Notes under the pieces: model-generated
Told to the model about the DNA's origin: nothing
Database searches by the model: none
Seen by the model: the letters and a program-made list of their open reading frames with translations, nothing else
Position numbers and translations under genes: made by a program
DNA from: Eutypella sp. D-1
Taxonomy: Eukaryota > Ascomycota > Sordariomycetes > Xylariales > Diatrypaceae
DNA: 64,000 bases
Assembly (NCBI GenBank): GCA_023313575.1
Contig: JAJTTP010000038.1
Location: 28,941-92,940 of the forward strand
Direction of reading: 5' to 3'
In this document: positions 47,777 to 60,011 of the stretch, one piece after another
Layout of the letters: every line of letters begins with the position of its first letter
Numbering within the stretch: position 1 is the stretch's first letter

Positions 47777-48029
47777 GCAAGTTAACGGACTTGAGAAATC
47801 CGGCCAGCCTAGGAGCGGGAGATTGTACATCCATGGGTAAGCACCAAGACCTAGACCAGTCAGAGGCAGAAGATCTGACCGCCGTAAGCCCCAATCACGG
47901 TAGCCCGATTAACGGTTATGCCTTACAGAACCTGTTACGGTCAGTTGAACCTTACTTAATAGGGGCTATGCTACAATTGGTACGATCGGATATAGACGAT
48001 CAGATGGAGCTTGTTTGCGGGGACTGACA

Positions 48030-48255
48030 CCGCCCTCCAAACGGCCGCGAGGGGGATGCACCCCAAACAGCTCCAAAGAGCAACGCGCCCTCGGGCGAGA
48101 TTTGCTAGATAGGTTGCGATAGGACGAGCATGTATCTATAACGTAGAATAGCCCTAGCCTAGCACGGCCAATACGCCCCATGGGAGGCTCTGGCGAGGCT
48201 ACTTCGCAGCTTCGACCTGCCGAATGCATATAATAACAATAACAAATTATCTGCG
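48030..48255. repeat. Dispersed repeat, copy 2
   Basis: Same-orientation relative of 27980-28195, with shared CCCCATGGGAGGCT and AATAACAATAACAA blocks. Confidence 0.6.
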
Positions 48256-49955
48256 GGGATCGCCAGGGTATATATAGGTCATAGGCACCCCCATTCCGTA
48301 TATAAAGGATCGTTGTTCCTCTTTATGCCAATCTACGATTTACCCACTTATCCTCGATCTGTAGGCATGATAGAACCAAAATGGAGAGCTTTATGCTTAA
48401 AAGAAGAATATAGGCGGTAAGATGGCAATCACAGTTTCGAGCTCAGGCTCTGAATAAAGGCTCGGCATAAAGAGTGGCATGTTGTTCTTCCCCGCTTACC
48501 CATCCTAATTAACCCCTTTTAAAGAAGTTGGAGACACAGTAACGTGCAGCGAGAGGGTTAATGTTTTACATCAGATTTGAGCCTCATTACGTTGCACCAT
48601 CCCACGATTTCTTCCCTGCGCGTGCACCACGTCGAGCTGGTGTTATAATAATGCTATATATTGTCTCAAATCCCTTCACCTTACCCGAACCGTGGTTGGC
48701 AATAGGTGTGCCCATATAGTTTTTGTAGTCTGCATTACGAAACTACTGTACTACTTCATCGAGTGGATTACACTCAAGACCGTGGTTGTCAATGGCATGA
48801 GACATACTGGGTGGGACTACAAATTTCCGTGGCGTTGAGGTTATTATGGCGGGGTGAGGGGGGGGGGATTACTCTTACTGTCCTTCTCCGGCCGAGAGGC
48901 CTTTTACGGTGATGTTTTGTTCAGGCCCGGAGATGGATATAGCAACTTACCGTAAGTAATTGTTACTTATGGTTTATATAATTAGGACTTGTATCGTGGA
49001 GAATCCTGACACTGTATGTGATAGAACCATATATAAAGTTTAGAGACCCTTTTCTGGAGACCTATTAGGAGATATGTTTATAATGCTGGCACTAAAACGG
49101 CCCTCCTATGGGTTTTATCGTTCTCCAATGAGTGACGCCAGATTATCTACTTGTCATCCCTTATCCTTTCGTCTTATCAACATAATTACGCAAATAGTCA
49201 GATATATCGCTACCTCCCTCACCAGTTATCCCTTAATGGATAACTTTTACCAGGTGTCTGAATAACGCTGTAGTTACGGTTATCTGCTATTGTATTTGAG
49301 CGGGGGCAAGTTGCCGGATGCCCTGTATGACGGACACCCCGTTAGCGGGGTCGACATCACGAACAGTCAGCGGTTCTAGTTTGTCGCCGAGATGGACAAC
49401 ATGTACCACGGTCATTTAAGCCTCACTTAGTATGGAAATATTATAAAAAGGCGGTGATCGAATGTAGGCGGTCACGTGAGCCATATCTCCGGGGATCGGC
49501 GGGGTAGATATTGGTCCTGGGCACGCACGTTTTGTAACCAGAAGATCGTCTTTTCTTTTGATGCCAATCTACGATTCTCCCACATACCATCATAGATTTA
49601 TAGACGTGGCAACATGTATAAGAGCAACCCAGATATGTGCTTGCCCTTGATGAAGGACAAATCAGTAACGAGTCTTAACAGCCCCACTGCCTCGAGGGCC
49701 GCCTCTATATTTCCGTATCCGCTGGGGTTCGCTTTCGGCTCCTATATGACGTGCCTACCGCCGTACTGAGAGCCATTGCGTACGATGGCGTCCTGGAGTT
49801 GGAGGTCGCCATCTAAAAGTCTCCTTTAGCATGTTGGGACTGACCGTCCGGTCTTACGGCCGATCCGACGGCCGGCCCGTCCGCTCGCCAAGTTCATGGT
49901 GCGTCCCGAAGCCTAGAGGCAACTATCCAAACTGTGAGTCGAGGATGGGCGCGCG

Positions 49956-50516
49956 GTGTGCTCCTCGCTAGAGATCCTGTTTCGCTTACACACCCTGGCC
50001 AGGGATTCTGAGTATCACGAAGCCTTGGTCGGTACTCGCTTTACCTCGGCGGCCTCCGTCACCCTGATGGAGAAGAGCGACTTCGTCGAGCATCTTTGGG
50101 GGCGTGATTTAAACGTTGCGAGAAACATCGGCGTCCACTAAAAGGCGGAGCGCATCGAGCGGCAAAGCGAAGTTATCTAGCCCGATATCGTGCGCATCGG
50201 CCGCGAGATCCCCATACTGGTTATCACCGGCAATAAAAACGGAAAGGATGCGCCCCCGGAATCGGATAGGGTCCAAGCCAATCTCAGCACCATTTTCAAG
50301 GATCTCGACAGCATCACTGCGGAGGGGAGCATGTTAGTCCTCGGTCCAACATCGCACCTCGTCAACCCCCCAAAGCTGCTGCGTAGCGTATTTATTGAAA
50401 GCTGCGCATCAGGTTGGGATGTTCCCCGCATTATAACCACACTCAATCTCTTACTTTATCGACTATTTAGTATGGCAGCCATAGAGCGATCCAAGTATAC
50501 ATTAAAACCCTCGTAA
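49956..50516 (+). pseudogene. Unrecognised coding remnant with two in-frame stops
   Basis: One frame reads RLHTLARDSEYHEALVGTRF, then TSAASVTLMEKSDFVEHLWG and RDLNVARNIGVH, stop, KAERIERQSEVI, stop, PDIVRIGREIPILVITGNKN. It goes on for a further ~90 residues, including AEGSMLVLGPTSHLVNPPKL, to a TAA at 50514. Both interrupting stops are TAA or TAG and could each come from a Gln codon by one C-to-T change. No family recognised. There is no ATG at its head, so the start is unknown. Confidence 0.45.
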
Positions 50517-51300
50517 CTTATGAAGACCTGTTTATCGAAATCATGGAATATTACCTTAGCGATGCCTTTAACAAGCGAAAACCCCGGCATAGAATATCTA
50601 TACCGCTGTTAATAAGTAAATAACATCCATAACCGTTTTCCTGTACAACCACATATCGACACTAACCGCGGAACAACGCATATCCTGGAGCAATCGCTTT
50701 ACGAGCCCCTGAGGCCGTTTTAGTTAGAGCGGGACCTTGTCCATTAAGCGTTCCCTAACCTCCCGTCAACTGGAGCTGGAGGCGACCATCTGGCCTTGAC
50801 ACGCGTTACGCATGCGTGGCATCTGGCTACCGAGTCCCCCAGGCTGCAGGCGCTCGGTTTTCAGGGCTTCACGCAAGGGGCGATCCATAGCCACAACCTC
50901 ATCCGCCGATATGATTTCCGAGGTCGACAGGGAGCAAATAAAGCTGTCCCTAGCTAGGGAATACTGAAGTTATGATGAAACAGACAAAAGCTTAAGTGCT
51001 AGCACCATGAAAGACGGTGACGACAACGGATAGCGGGCCGGAAAACCGTCTCGAAAGATGTTAAACCCGGCATATAAAATGGATCTAAAACTCGTTAACA
51101 ACATTCAGTCGGGGGTCTCGAGAAGGCTGCCAGCCCGTTTCGGTGCATCTATCTCGACCTTCTAAGACGATCCATCGGCACGACCGTCGGCGAGGTCGCC
51201 ACACTGGCACGCCGGGCCTAAGTGTATGAGATCGATCGTTATAAATAACACATGCTAGACGGCGGCTTCGCAAGCGGCGACGCTGCAACTGCTTGTAAAG

Positions 51301-51692
51301 ATGACGATCCCCTTTCGCGATATGCTGCCGTTCTGGGGACAAATATACGCTTAGCTCCTAAAATCCCTTTACGCCCAGTTATTCCTGCGCATTGGCCCTA
51401 TACAGCAGCACCTGTACCAGGCGCTCGTCGATGGCGAAGTTCTGCCCCGGACGACATTTAGGCAGAGCTTCGGGGCTACAACGCCTTGGACCCTACACAG
51501 CATCTCCCGTCTGTACAGCCACCAATGCTTTTACAAGTTACTCTGTCTGCGATTAAAACGGGATGTGGAGTCGTGGAGCATAACAGATAAAAGGCAAATG
51601 GTGGGCCTATTTCTCGAGCCGCACAGGGTGCTGACAGCGTTTAACATATGGGTATATCTTGCCGAAGGGACCTTTTTTATTAAAATATAAAG
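51301..51692 (+). pseudogene. Unrecognised coding remnant, 130 codons with one stop
   Basis: From ATG at 51301: MTIPFRDMLPFWGQIYA, a TAG at 51352, then LLKSLYAQLFLRIGPIQQHL, RQMVGLFLEPHRVLTAFNIW and a TAA. The TAG is a single C-to-T change from CAG. The translation looks like a folded protein's C-terminal part; family unknown. It may belong to the same decayed gene as 49956-50516. Confidence 0.4.
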
Positions 51693-53197
51693 TATTAAAT
51701 TGTTATTTTATTAATTTATTATGCCTAATTAAATACTGTAAACGTTATTTATTAAATATAAACGATTATATTAAATATAATTCCTTTACTCCAGCGCATC
51801 CGAAAATCACGTAATTAACGGGCCACTATTTTTACTAATCGCTTAAAATAACCACCATAAATAGCCCTGCTATTTTATGACATTACGCCCTTAGCATCCA
51901 TGGTGCCCCACCAGGGCTGCCACTAAATAAGTGGCGACCCTGAGGCATACCTAAGCTGGGATTCTCCTAATAACAACATTCATTGTCACTATCATCATAC
52001 TATTAATTAATTCTATTCTTTTAAGCCCACCCATAGTGACCGCATCATTTACGTTTTCCGATTTCCCGTTTCATCTCACGCATTTCCTGATAACATTGAT
52101 GGTCACGACAAATGATTAACCGCGACAGGATTCTTGAATGGCTTTACATGGTTAGAAACCCCGAACCCGTTAACGATCACGATCGTCTCCCTTTACCTTT
52201 CAATGGTGAGGGCGGTTATCAGAACCTCAATAGTAGCCGGGGCCTGAAGCGCCCGCGACTAAATCAGATGCCATCCCCTACCTCTTCTACCTCACAATCT
52301 GGATCTGGTAGTGACTAGCACGATAGTCATCATCAGTATCATCAGCGAGGTGGCCATATCGGTACGCCACAAAAGAAAAGGTTACGACGAATCACCGACA
52401 GCTTTGCTGATAATAACGCCGGTGATGATGACGATGGCCTTGATTATGATAATAATAACATTGATAACGGCCAAGACGACGATGAGGGAGATGACGACGC
52501 GGCAGGGATAGAAGGAGGCGAACAAACACCACGCGGTCCGGCGTATAGGCCCAGGCCTCGGCTTAGGTCCAGGTCTAGGTCTAGGTCCAGGTCTAGGAGG
52601 TCTAGGAGGTCTAGGATGAGGCCTGAATCGGTGTCTGCGTCTGCATCGGCGTGGGCACGAGCAGCAAAAGCAGCAGGTTCAGGACTTGGTCCTGGTCCTG
52701 GTCCTGGTCCTGGTATTTCTGACTTGAGCAGTCGCCTCAGCGGCGGCAGCAGCAGCAAGAACAGTACCAATAGCAAAAAGTCCCAATCGCCCGCAAAACG
52801 TATGCGCTCTCTCAACTTCTGCGTGCTCCAGATGAATCCGGCACACCCGCGCTTCCCTCTCTCACTCCGTTCTCTCTTAATGTCCCTTGATGCCTTGGGT
52901 ACTCGAGTCGGGGTCGTTCCTAATAACCTCCGGGACGATTTAATGACTCGACGCTTGACCGATGCGCGCCTTTGGAACATTGACGAACATGCATTCGCGT
53001 CCCCACTCACTGCCGCCTATGATGACATGTTTGCCCCAATTTCTTCGCTTGACGTTGTACTCGATGTGTATTCGTCTGCCCAGGAGTGTTTCAATATGGA
53101 CCACGCCGAGTCCTCCTGGAACATGCTGGCTCACTGGCCCATCTTCAAATTAGCCCTGACAGGAACTAAAACCATGGTTAGTGCGATGCCCTGTACC

Positions 53198-56100
53198 CAG
53201 GGGTGCAACTAACTGCATTATTACACCGTGGTGCGTATTATTAATACATATTATTTAATTACACGGTATGTATTAAGTTTTTTTTTTTAATATATATTAT
53301 TATATTGTATTCTATTAAACGTTTTTAATATAATAAATATAACGTACGAAAATAAAAAATATTAAATTTATTATTAATATTTTTTATATATTTATATAAC
53401 ATTATTAATAAGTAATTAAAAAAGTAATTAATTTATAATTTAATATTTTAAATAAAATATAATTTTTAAAAATTTTTAATTAACAGTAAAAATTATAAAA
53501 ATAATTAAAATAATATAAGTTATATTTTTATATAAATTTAATTAAAAACTTTATAACGTTATATAAATTAATATATATAATAAAATATAAATAATATTTA
53601 TTATATTAAATTTTTTATTATCGTTTTTTGAAATAAAATATTATTAATACTTTTTAAAAATATATTAACTTTACAGTCCGTATTTTTTATTTCGAGGTTT
53701 TTAATAAATTTAATTAAATACTTTTTTTTCTTTTATTTTTTCCTTTTTTTTTCCTTTTTTTTCGTTTATAATTTATTATAAGCCCCGGTTAACTCCGAAT
53801 TTATTATTTCTTTATAATGTTTTATTACCGGGCCGGTAATAATAACAAAGGTTTAAATAATTATATTTATTAATTATTATAAAATTTAATTTATTAATAA
53901 TAACCGGTAACCGTATATAAATAAATTATAAACTTTTTCCGGCGATATAATTAGCGTACGGTAACGTTTATATATTGTTATAAGTTTAAATATAAACGGT
54001 AAAAAAGTTTTTTATTATATTATTAATTAACGGTTTTAATTTTTTTTAAACCGTAAAAAGCCGGGCTATTAAACCACGGTTTTAATTTTTATTTAATAAG
54101 TCCGCTATTTATAAATAATTAATAAAACAAGAATCGGTAATAATAAATCACTATTTTATAATAATTTATTTTATTATTAAAATAATTAATTATTATATTA
54201 GCGTAATTTTATATCGTAATATTAAAAGTATATAACTTACGGTAAATAAATTACTTTTTCATTAATTTAATAAATTTAAACGGTTAATTATTACTATTAT
54301 TATTATTATTATTTAAAATCTTATAAAAATTATAAACTGTTATTATTATTAATAATAATAACAATAAAAATATTTACGATAATTTATTATAATTAAAAAA
54401 TATTATATATATAAAATCTTATTTTGTAAACATTTATTTAAATATAATAAAGTACGATTTAAAACGTAAATGACAGCTTACTATATTTAAATAAATATTA
54501 AATAAATTAAAATACCTTTATTACCGTGTTTAAATAAGTATTAAGTAAATAAATTAAAATGCTTTTATTATAATGCTTAAATAGGTATTAAATACATAAA
54601 TTAAAATAAATCATTTATTATAATACTTAAATACGTATTAAATGAATAAATATAAATGCCTTTATTATAATACTTAAATAAGTATTAAATAACTAAGTTA
54701 AAATACGTTTATTATTATAAATATTTAAATTAAAATTAACTTAATTAAAATAAATTATTTTTATAAGAACGTTTAAATAAGCATTAAATAAATAAGTTAA
54801 AATATTTTTATTACCGTGTTTAAATAAGTATTTAAATTAATTTAATTAAAATAAATTATTTATTATAACGTTTAAATTTATTTTAACGCTTAAATTTGTT
54901 TTAATATTTAAACTTAATTAATTTAATATTTAAATTAAAATATATTATTTATTATAACGCTTAAATAAGTATATAAACCGGGTAAATATTATATTATAAA
55001 GTTTTACATATTTAAATAAGTATAATTAAAATAATTTATAACTTTTTTATTATAAATATTAAATAAATATAAATAAATTAAATTAAATAAAAAGCTATTT
55101 ACTTTATTTATATAAATTTAATATATTTTTTATATAACTTTTTATCCCGGCTATTTTATTTTACCATTTTATTAACATTTTTATTATATTTAATTATTAA
55201 AGTTTTATTAACTCGATATTATTTAATATTTATTACGATAACTTTTTTTTAAATTTTATAATTTTCTTCCCGCTTTTATTTTAAACCTTATCGTTATTAT
55301 TTACTTATAAACCATAGCGAATAAGCTTCTTTTCAAACCCCGTTTATTAAAATAATATTTTAATTATCTTTTTATTAAAAAGCTTAAATTATTAAAAAGT
55401 TAAAGTTAACATTTTATTTATAACATATTAAATAATAATAATAAACGTTTATAAATATATAAACTTTATTTTTAAATGAACGTATTATATAAACGTAATA
55501 AATTTTTATATTAAAGTATTTAAAATTATATTAATTATTTATATATTTATTATAAAATAATAATATTTAACGGCGATACGAAATTACGTTTTTAAGATAA
55601 AATAAAATCGAAAACGTTATTAAAATCGGTTTTATTAAGGTTTTTTATAAAAGCCTTTAAACGTTTATTATTACCGATTTTTGAAATTTAAATATAAAAA
55701 GTTCCCGTAAATAAATAATTATAAACATTATAATTAAAAACATTAATAAAAAAGATTTTAAATAATTAATTATCGATTAAATTATTAAATAAAACCACTT
55801 TTTTATTATTACTTAATAACCCGGCTTATAATAAACTTTTTAAATATTTTAATTTTTTAATTACGCGTTAAAATATTTATTTATGCCGTATAATAATTAA
55901 TAACTTAATTAAAAGGTTATTTTATAATAATAAATTTTAAATATTTTAAACTTTTTAAAATTACCCTGGTTTAATTTATATTATTTTTAATAAATAACGT
56001 TTTAAAAACCGTTATTTTATAACGGCCGGTTTATTCTTAACTATTAGTCCAGTCGAGGGGTTTATGTTAGCAAGAGTGCTAAGGGTTTTAAGCAATAAAT

Positions 56101-57563
56101 AATCACGTCTGGTGATAATAAAAAAATACTTTAAATAACTAAGTTATATTATAAATTAATAAGTTTAAAACTATTTAAAAAAAAGATAATAAACGTAATT
56201 ATATATTATTTATATTTTTTATTCCTGATATTAAAATGTATCGTTATTATCAAATCGTTAAGATCGCATTTAAATATAACGATCTAATATCGTTAAGATT
56301 ATTATCGATTTAACCGATTTTCTTTAATCGTGTAACGCATATGGCTTATTACAGTGTAATTATTTTTTTCTCCAGAACTGGAGTTAGGGATCTTTTTTTA
56401 TTATGTTAGCCCCACTCGGCCCAATGGCCCGACCCGTCATAACAGTTAATAATAAAATATAATAACTTTTTTAATATTATATAATTAAATATGCGATTAA
56501 ATTTAAATAAATATTACGGCTTTTAATTAAAATATTTCGTAATGATTAAATTCGTATAAATATAATTAAAACCGGTTATATTAAATATAATGTTAAAAAG
56601 TTTATTATTTTTAAAAATAAATATTAATTAACCGAATATAATTAAAATATTTTAAATTTTATTATAACAATTTTCGGTTTTTTCGAAATCGTTATTAAAA
56701 AGTTTAAAAATAATAACATTTACCGTAAACAGGATAAAAAGTATATAAATTTATATAATAATATTTAAAACGTTTTATTAATATATAAATAATTATTTAA
56801 AAAGTATAAATTAAAAATTAAAAATTTCCCCGATAATTTTTTTTAAATTAATATTTAAACGGTTTAAATTAAATTAAATAAGTATTATAATAAGTTTAAT
56901 AATACTTTTATTTATTTTATTATTATCGTTTTTTTATTTTATATTTCGATAAAATTAATTCGAAAAAAATTAAAGTAATAACTTTAATTAAATTAATTAT
57001 ATAAAAGATTTTATTAAAAAAACGCTTTTTAAAATACTGTAATAAATTAAATAAATATTTTAATAAATATATTATTTAATATAATAACTTTTAACTTAAT
57101 AATAACGTTGTAAACAATTTTATCGTTTATTAAGTTTTAAAGATTAAGCGTTATTTACGGTTTATAAAAATAATTAAAAATTTATAAAACCGTTTAAATA
57201 TTACGATAATTAAAATATATTAAATTTTTTAATCGTAATATAAAACTAATATAATTACCGATATTAATCGGGTTTTTATATTACGGGTAAAAAAAAAAAG
57301 TTTACGTATATAAAAAATAACTTTTAAAAAACTTTATAATTAAGTAATAATTTAAATATATTAAAAATTAAAAAATAAATTAATAAAGGAATTTATAAAT
57401 TTAAATACAAATTAATAAAATTTTAAACTTTATTTCCCTTTTTTCCGGGTTATTTTATAATTAATTATATTATATTATATTAAAATTAAAGTAACCGTAT
57501 ATATGTTATATTATAACGTACCAGGACCGTTAATGTAATACAGTGCAGTTAGTTACGCCCCTG
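53198..57563. mobile_element. Long hAT-family element inserted in the nuclease-like gene
   Basis: Bounded by an exact 8-bp duplication, CCTGTACC (53190-53197 and 57564-57571). Termini CAGGGGTGCAACTAACTGCA (left) and, reverse-complemented, CAGGGGCGTAACTAACTGCA (right): 20-bp inverted repeats with two mismatches. Internally heavily AT-rich with stops throughout; no transposase motif was recognised. It contains one gypsy-family LTR (56028-56444); without it the element is about 3.9 kb, the size of an autonomous hAT. The left ends align with the short element at 1461. Confidence 0.9.
56028..56444 (-). mobile_element. Gypsy-family solo LTR inside the hAT element
   Basis: TATAACGGCCGG... to ...CGTCATAACA, about 417 bp, alike to 41989-42421, including the GCCCCACTCGGCCCAATGGCC end. 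The five bases on either side (TATTT and GTTAA) do not match, so either the duplication has been mutated or one flank was lost. Confidence 0.8.
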
Positions 57564-57985
57564 CCTGTACCACCGCTAGGTTAACCGGCGACACCAAGGG
57601 CTTTAAGATGGTGGACTTTTGCATGTATCTCGATCCCTCCACCGTTAAGGACAAGGACGGGTGTTCCGACGCCACCGACGACGCAGCCGCAGCCGCTCAG
57701 CGTCTTTACGCACTGTCCCGCTGCTCCTTAGGCTTCACCGTCAGCCATACCGACTACAATCCTCTGTGTCTGCGGCCTATCGTTGTCAGCGCCGAGTGTA
57801 AGAAACCCGGGGAGAACCTCGCCGAGGCTCATCTTCAGGTGGCCGTATGGCAGGATGCGCAACTGTCTCTCTTACGGTCACAATCCGTCACCGCTACTAC
57901 CGACATAATTTCTTTTCTTCCTTCTATAGTCATTCAGGGCCATGACTGGCAGTTTACTGCAACATCGCAGGACAGCCATGGAACG

Positions 57986-58053
57986 GTATGTACATGCGTC
58001 CTCTTTTCTTCTACCTTAGTTCCTCCAGGCTGACCATAAACGATATGCTCTAG
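57986..58053 (+). other. Intron of the nuclease-like gene
   Basis: GTATGT donor, GCTGAC branch-like site at 58029, TAG acceptor. Removal keeps frame and joins GT to VLW as in the family pattern. Confidence 0.7.
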
Positions 58054-58237
58054 GTTTTATGGGCAAAGCAGCTGCTCGGAAATACAGACACAGACACGGT
58101 CTTAGGGATATTTCGACTTATAAGCTGCCTACGTAAGCTTGCGCAATGGTCAGAGGATGAGTACTGGCCGTGGTATAAACAAAATGTTTTAAAAATATAT
58201 TAATAAAAAATTTAATAACTTAATGGATTATATAATG

Positions 58238-58444
58238 TGTCACGTTCAACCGAGCCCATTCTGGGCGACCTGTAGGAGCCCTCTGGGAGAGGGAGAATAG
58301 AAGAATAACTACCCTACTAGATGGCTGGGAGCCCTATTTATAAGGCGGCTCAGAGCGCCACATACAAGCCTGGTGAAGCGCCCAGTGGTGTGCCACTGGG
58401 CCAAGCCCCCAGGGCGGTATCTGGTCCCTTTCCTAACCGTGACA
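58238..58444 (+). mobile_element. Solo LTR, 207 bp
   Basis: TGTCACGTTCAACC... to ...CCTAACCGTGACA with exact duplication TAATG (58233-58237 and 58445-58449). CTATTTATAAGG serves as TATA-like site. Inverted relative of the split LTR at 31079 and 44704. Confidence 0.9.
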
Positions 58445-58636
58445 TAATGTTATTCACTTGGCTAGCTAAGGCGTAATACGCCCGACCATTTCGCATCCTT
58501 TTTTCCAGCCAAATTTTATCCAGAACATCTTCCGAGATACCACCAGACAGCATTATCGTCGTTGCTTATGGAGACCCCAAAACATCTAGTAAGCTAGTTA
58601 CCTTGGCCAGATTAATACCTGGCTATCTAACAGCTC

Positions 58637-59194
58637 TTGCAGAACTGCCTCGATATCGTTGCCACCCAAGGCATTTACCTTGTTCCTCGGACGGGCACGC
58701 CGATTTCCGAAAAGCCTTACGACGCCGAATTCGTTACTATACTAAAACGAAAACTCGATGCGCTTATCTCGGAACAAAGATGGAGACGTGCCATGTATCG
58801 TGAAGAGGCTGACGAATGGCCCATTGGGCATACGCCGCCCGAGGTGAAAGAAAGATATCACGCCGCGTTGAAGAGGCAGGAAGAGCTCGAAGGGGCCACT
58901 TCGGATAGTGATAGCAGTGACGATAATAGGAAAGACGGGCCCGGTTCAGGGAAAGGAGCAGCCCCAGGCCAAAGACACTCGCTCCCGACTCCACCGCATT
59001 CGGCCGGCCGTCCTCTGCCTATACACGGGATGAAGCGAAGGATAGCTGGAACGCGACGGGAAGAAAGGGAAGTCCGGGGGAGAAAGACGGAAACCACTTC
59101 ATGTATTCGGGTTAGACGAGGAGGTACGTGTACGGAGAGCCTAGCTGCGCCCAGTCAGGTGGAACGGGCAACTGGCTTGCTCGCAAGGCGGTAA
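58637..59194 (+). CDS. Unrecognised reading frame, possibly part of a decayed gene
   Basis: An open frame with protein-like sequence: QNCLDIVATQGIYLVPRTGT, then SEQRWRRAMYREEADEWPIG and TPPEVKERYHAALKRQEELE, followed by an Asp/Ser/Gly-rich tail. The frame has no ATG at its head (a TTG lies at 58637; the first ATG is near 58793). The next two frames downstream (59248 and 59487) are in other phases. Family unknown. Confidence 0.4.
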   Translation: MQNCLDIVATQGIYLVPRTGTPISEKPYDAEFVTILKRKLDALISEQRWRRAMYREEADEWPIGHTPPEVKERYHAALKRQEELEGATSDSDSSDDNRKDGPGSGKGAAPGQRHSLPTPPHSAGRPLPIHGMKRRIAGTRREEREVRGRKTETTSCIRVRRGGTCTESLAAPSQVERATGLLARR

Positions 59195-59247
59195 GCAACG
59201 TGGCAGAAGATTATCGCTAAGGGGGAGATGCCGGATGATACGATTGC

Positions 59248-60011
59248 ATGACGTCCATTCCAGGCTACTCCCGTCTACGCGACTTCGTAGCGCAAAGAGT
59301 GTCAAGAGATGTAACTCCTAAGGCGGCGTATTACGTCTACGACGCCGAGGGCAGGCGCGTGGGCAACGTCACCGAGCGGTACCACAGCGATGGTGGCACT
59401 CCTGGTTCTGGCGAAGGCGCTGGCACTAGTAGTTCCCGCGACGACTCGCCACGTAAAAAACAAAGGCATGCGCTACCTGACCATGGATGACATGTTCTCC
59501 GGCGACGCAGGCGTTAACACGATACCGGCTGAGCGGGTTGTACTGCTGCGGCTGCCTTGGCTCGGATGAGAGGCATCAGCTGACCCTACGCGTGTCAGCC
59601 GGACTCAATCTGCTTGCCCACGTCAGGAATGATCCCATCAACTTCGATAACCCTAGTGTGACCACTAAAGCTAAGAAAGCCAGCAAGACATCATCAGACC
59701 CTAGAGTCCCCGGACCAAGCCAAGAGCAAGCAGCAGCAGCAGCAGGCACCGCTGCGTCCACAAACTCCGAGGATACTACGGCCTCCACACTGAAAGCCAG
59801 TCCTAACATCTACGATAATGATTCTTCGCAAGTTATGGAAGGTTTTACCAGGCTCTGGCACGCCACCGATGAAATGAGAGAGATCGAGTTTATCTATTCC
59901 ATCTTCGTGTCTGCCGTCCTTACGACCGGTTGTCAAAGCTTCAACCTTGCAGGCGTCCTACTAAACGGCAACCCGAGACTCCGCGGAGTTCCGTGCGGAA
60001 TACTTTATTAG
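59248..60011 (+). CDS. Two overlapping unrecognised frames (59248-59490 and 59487-60011)
   Basis: The first (80 aa) begins MTSIPGYSRLRDFVAQRVSR and ends in a Ser/Arg-rich tail. The second starts in an ATGA overlap (59487) and runs 174 aa, including SAGLNLLAHVRNDPINFDNP, an Ala/Gln-rich linker, MEGFTRLWHATDEMREIEFI and LAGVLLNGNPRLRGVPCGIL at the end. Between them another phase is open (MDDMFSGDAGVNTIPAERVV). This suggests frameshifts in one ancestral gene rather than two genes. No family recognised. Confidence 0.4.

Larger units (their letters stand above)
44705..52111. other. Accessory region of decayed repeats and coding fragments
   Basis: No intact gene in about 7.4 kb. It contains two solo LTRs with exact duplications (46178, 46810), LTR-like and dispersed repeats (47607, 48030), two pseudogene stretches (49956, 51301), and a short AT-rich scar (51670-51790). 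A plus-strand stretch near 45230-45420 reads DGRMIAALLRGEIAQQDDPG and then hydrophobic sequence between stops; no family was recognised. A diverged repeat sharing ATGCCAATCTACGATT occurs near 48330 and 49560. Confidence 0.55.
52112..58203 (+). pseudogene. PD-(D/E)XK nuclease-like protein (PF20516 type), split by a hAT element
   Basis: Exon start at ATG 52112 (MINRDRILEWLYMVRNPEPV). The frame runs to 53197 with a single TAG at 52316-52318. After the hAT element and one copy of the 8-bp duplication are removed, the frame continues at 57572 without shift. It joins AMPCT to TARLTGDTKGFKMVDFCMYL, which parallels ALPCTTARISGSPKGTKMVDYC of the 62613 gene. The catalytic-type region has RPIVVSAECKKPGENLAEAH and then LQVAVWQ (E-x-K within AECKK, and the QxxVWQ helix). 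A 68-bp intron, GTATGT...TAG (57986-58053), precedes the last exon, which reads VLWAKQLLGNTDTDTVLGIF and ends at TAA 58203. The N-terminal half is low-complexity (RS and GPGP repeats, 52560-52710). Broken by insertion and one nonsense codon. Confidence 0.85.
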
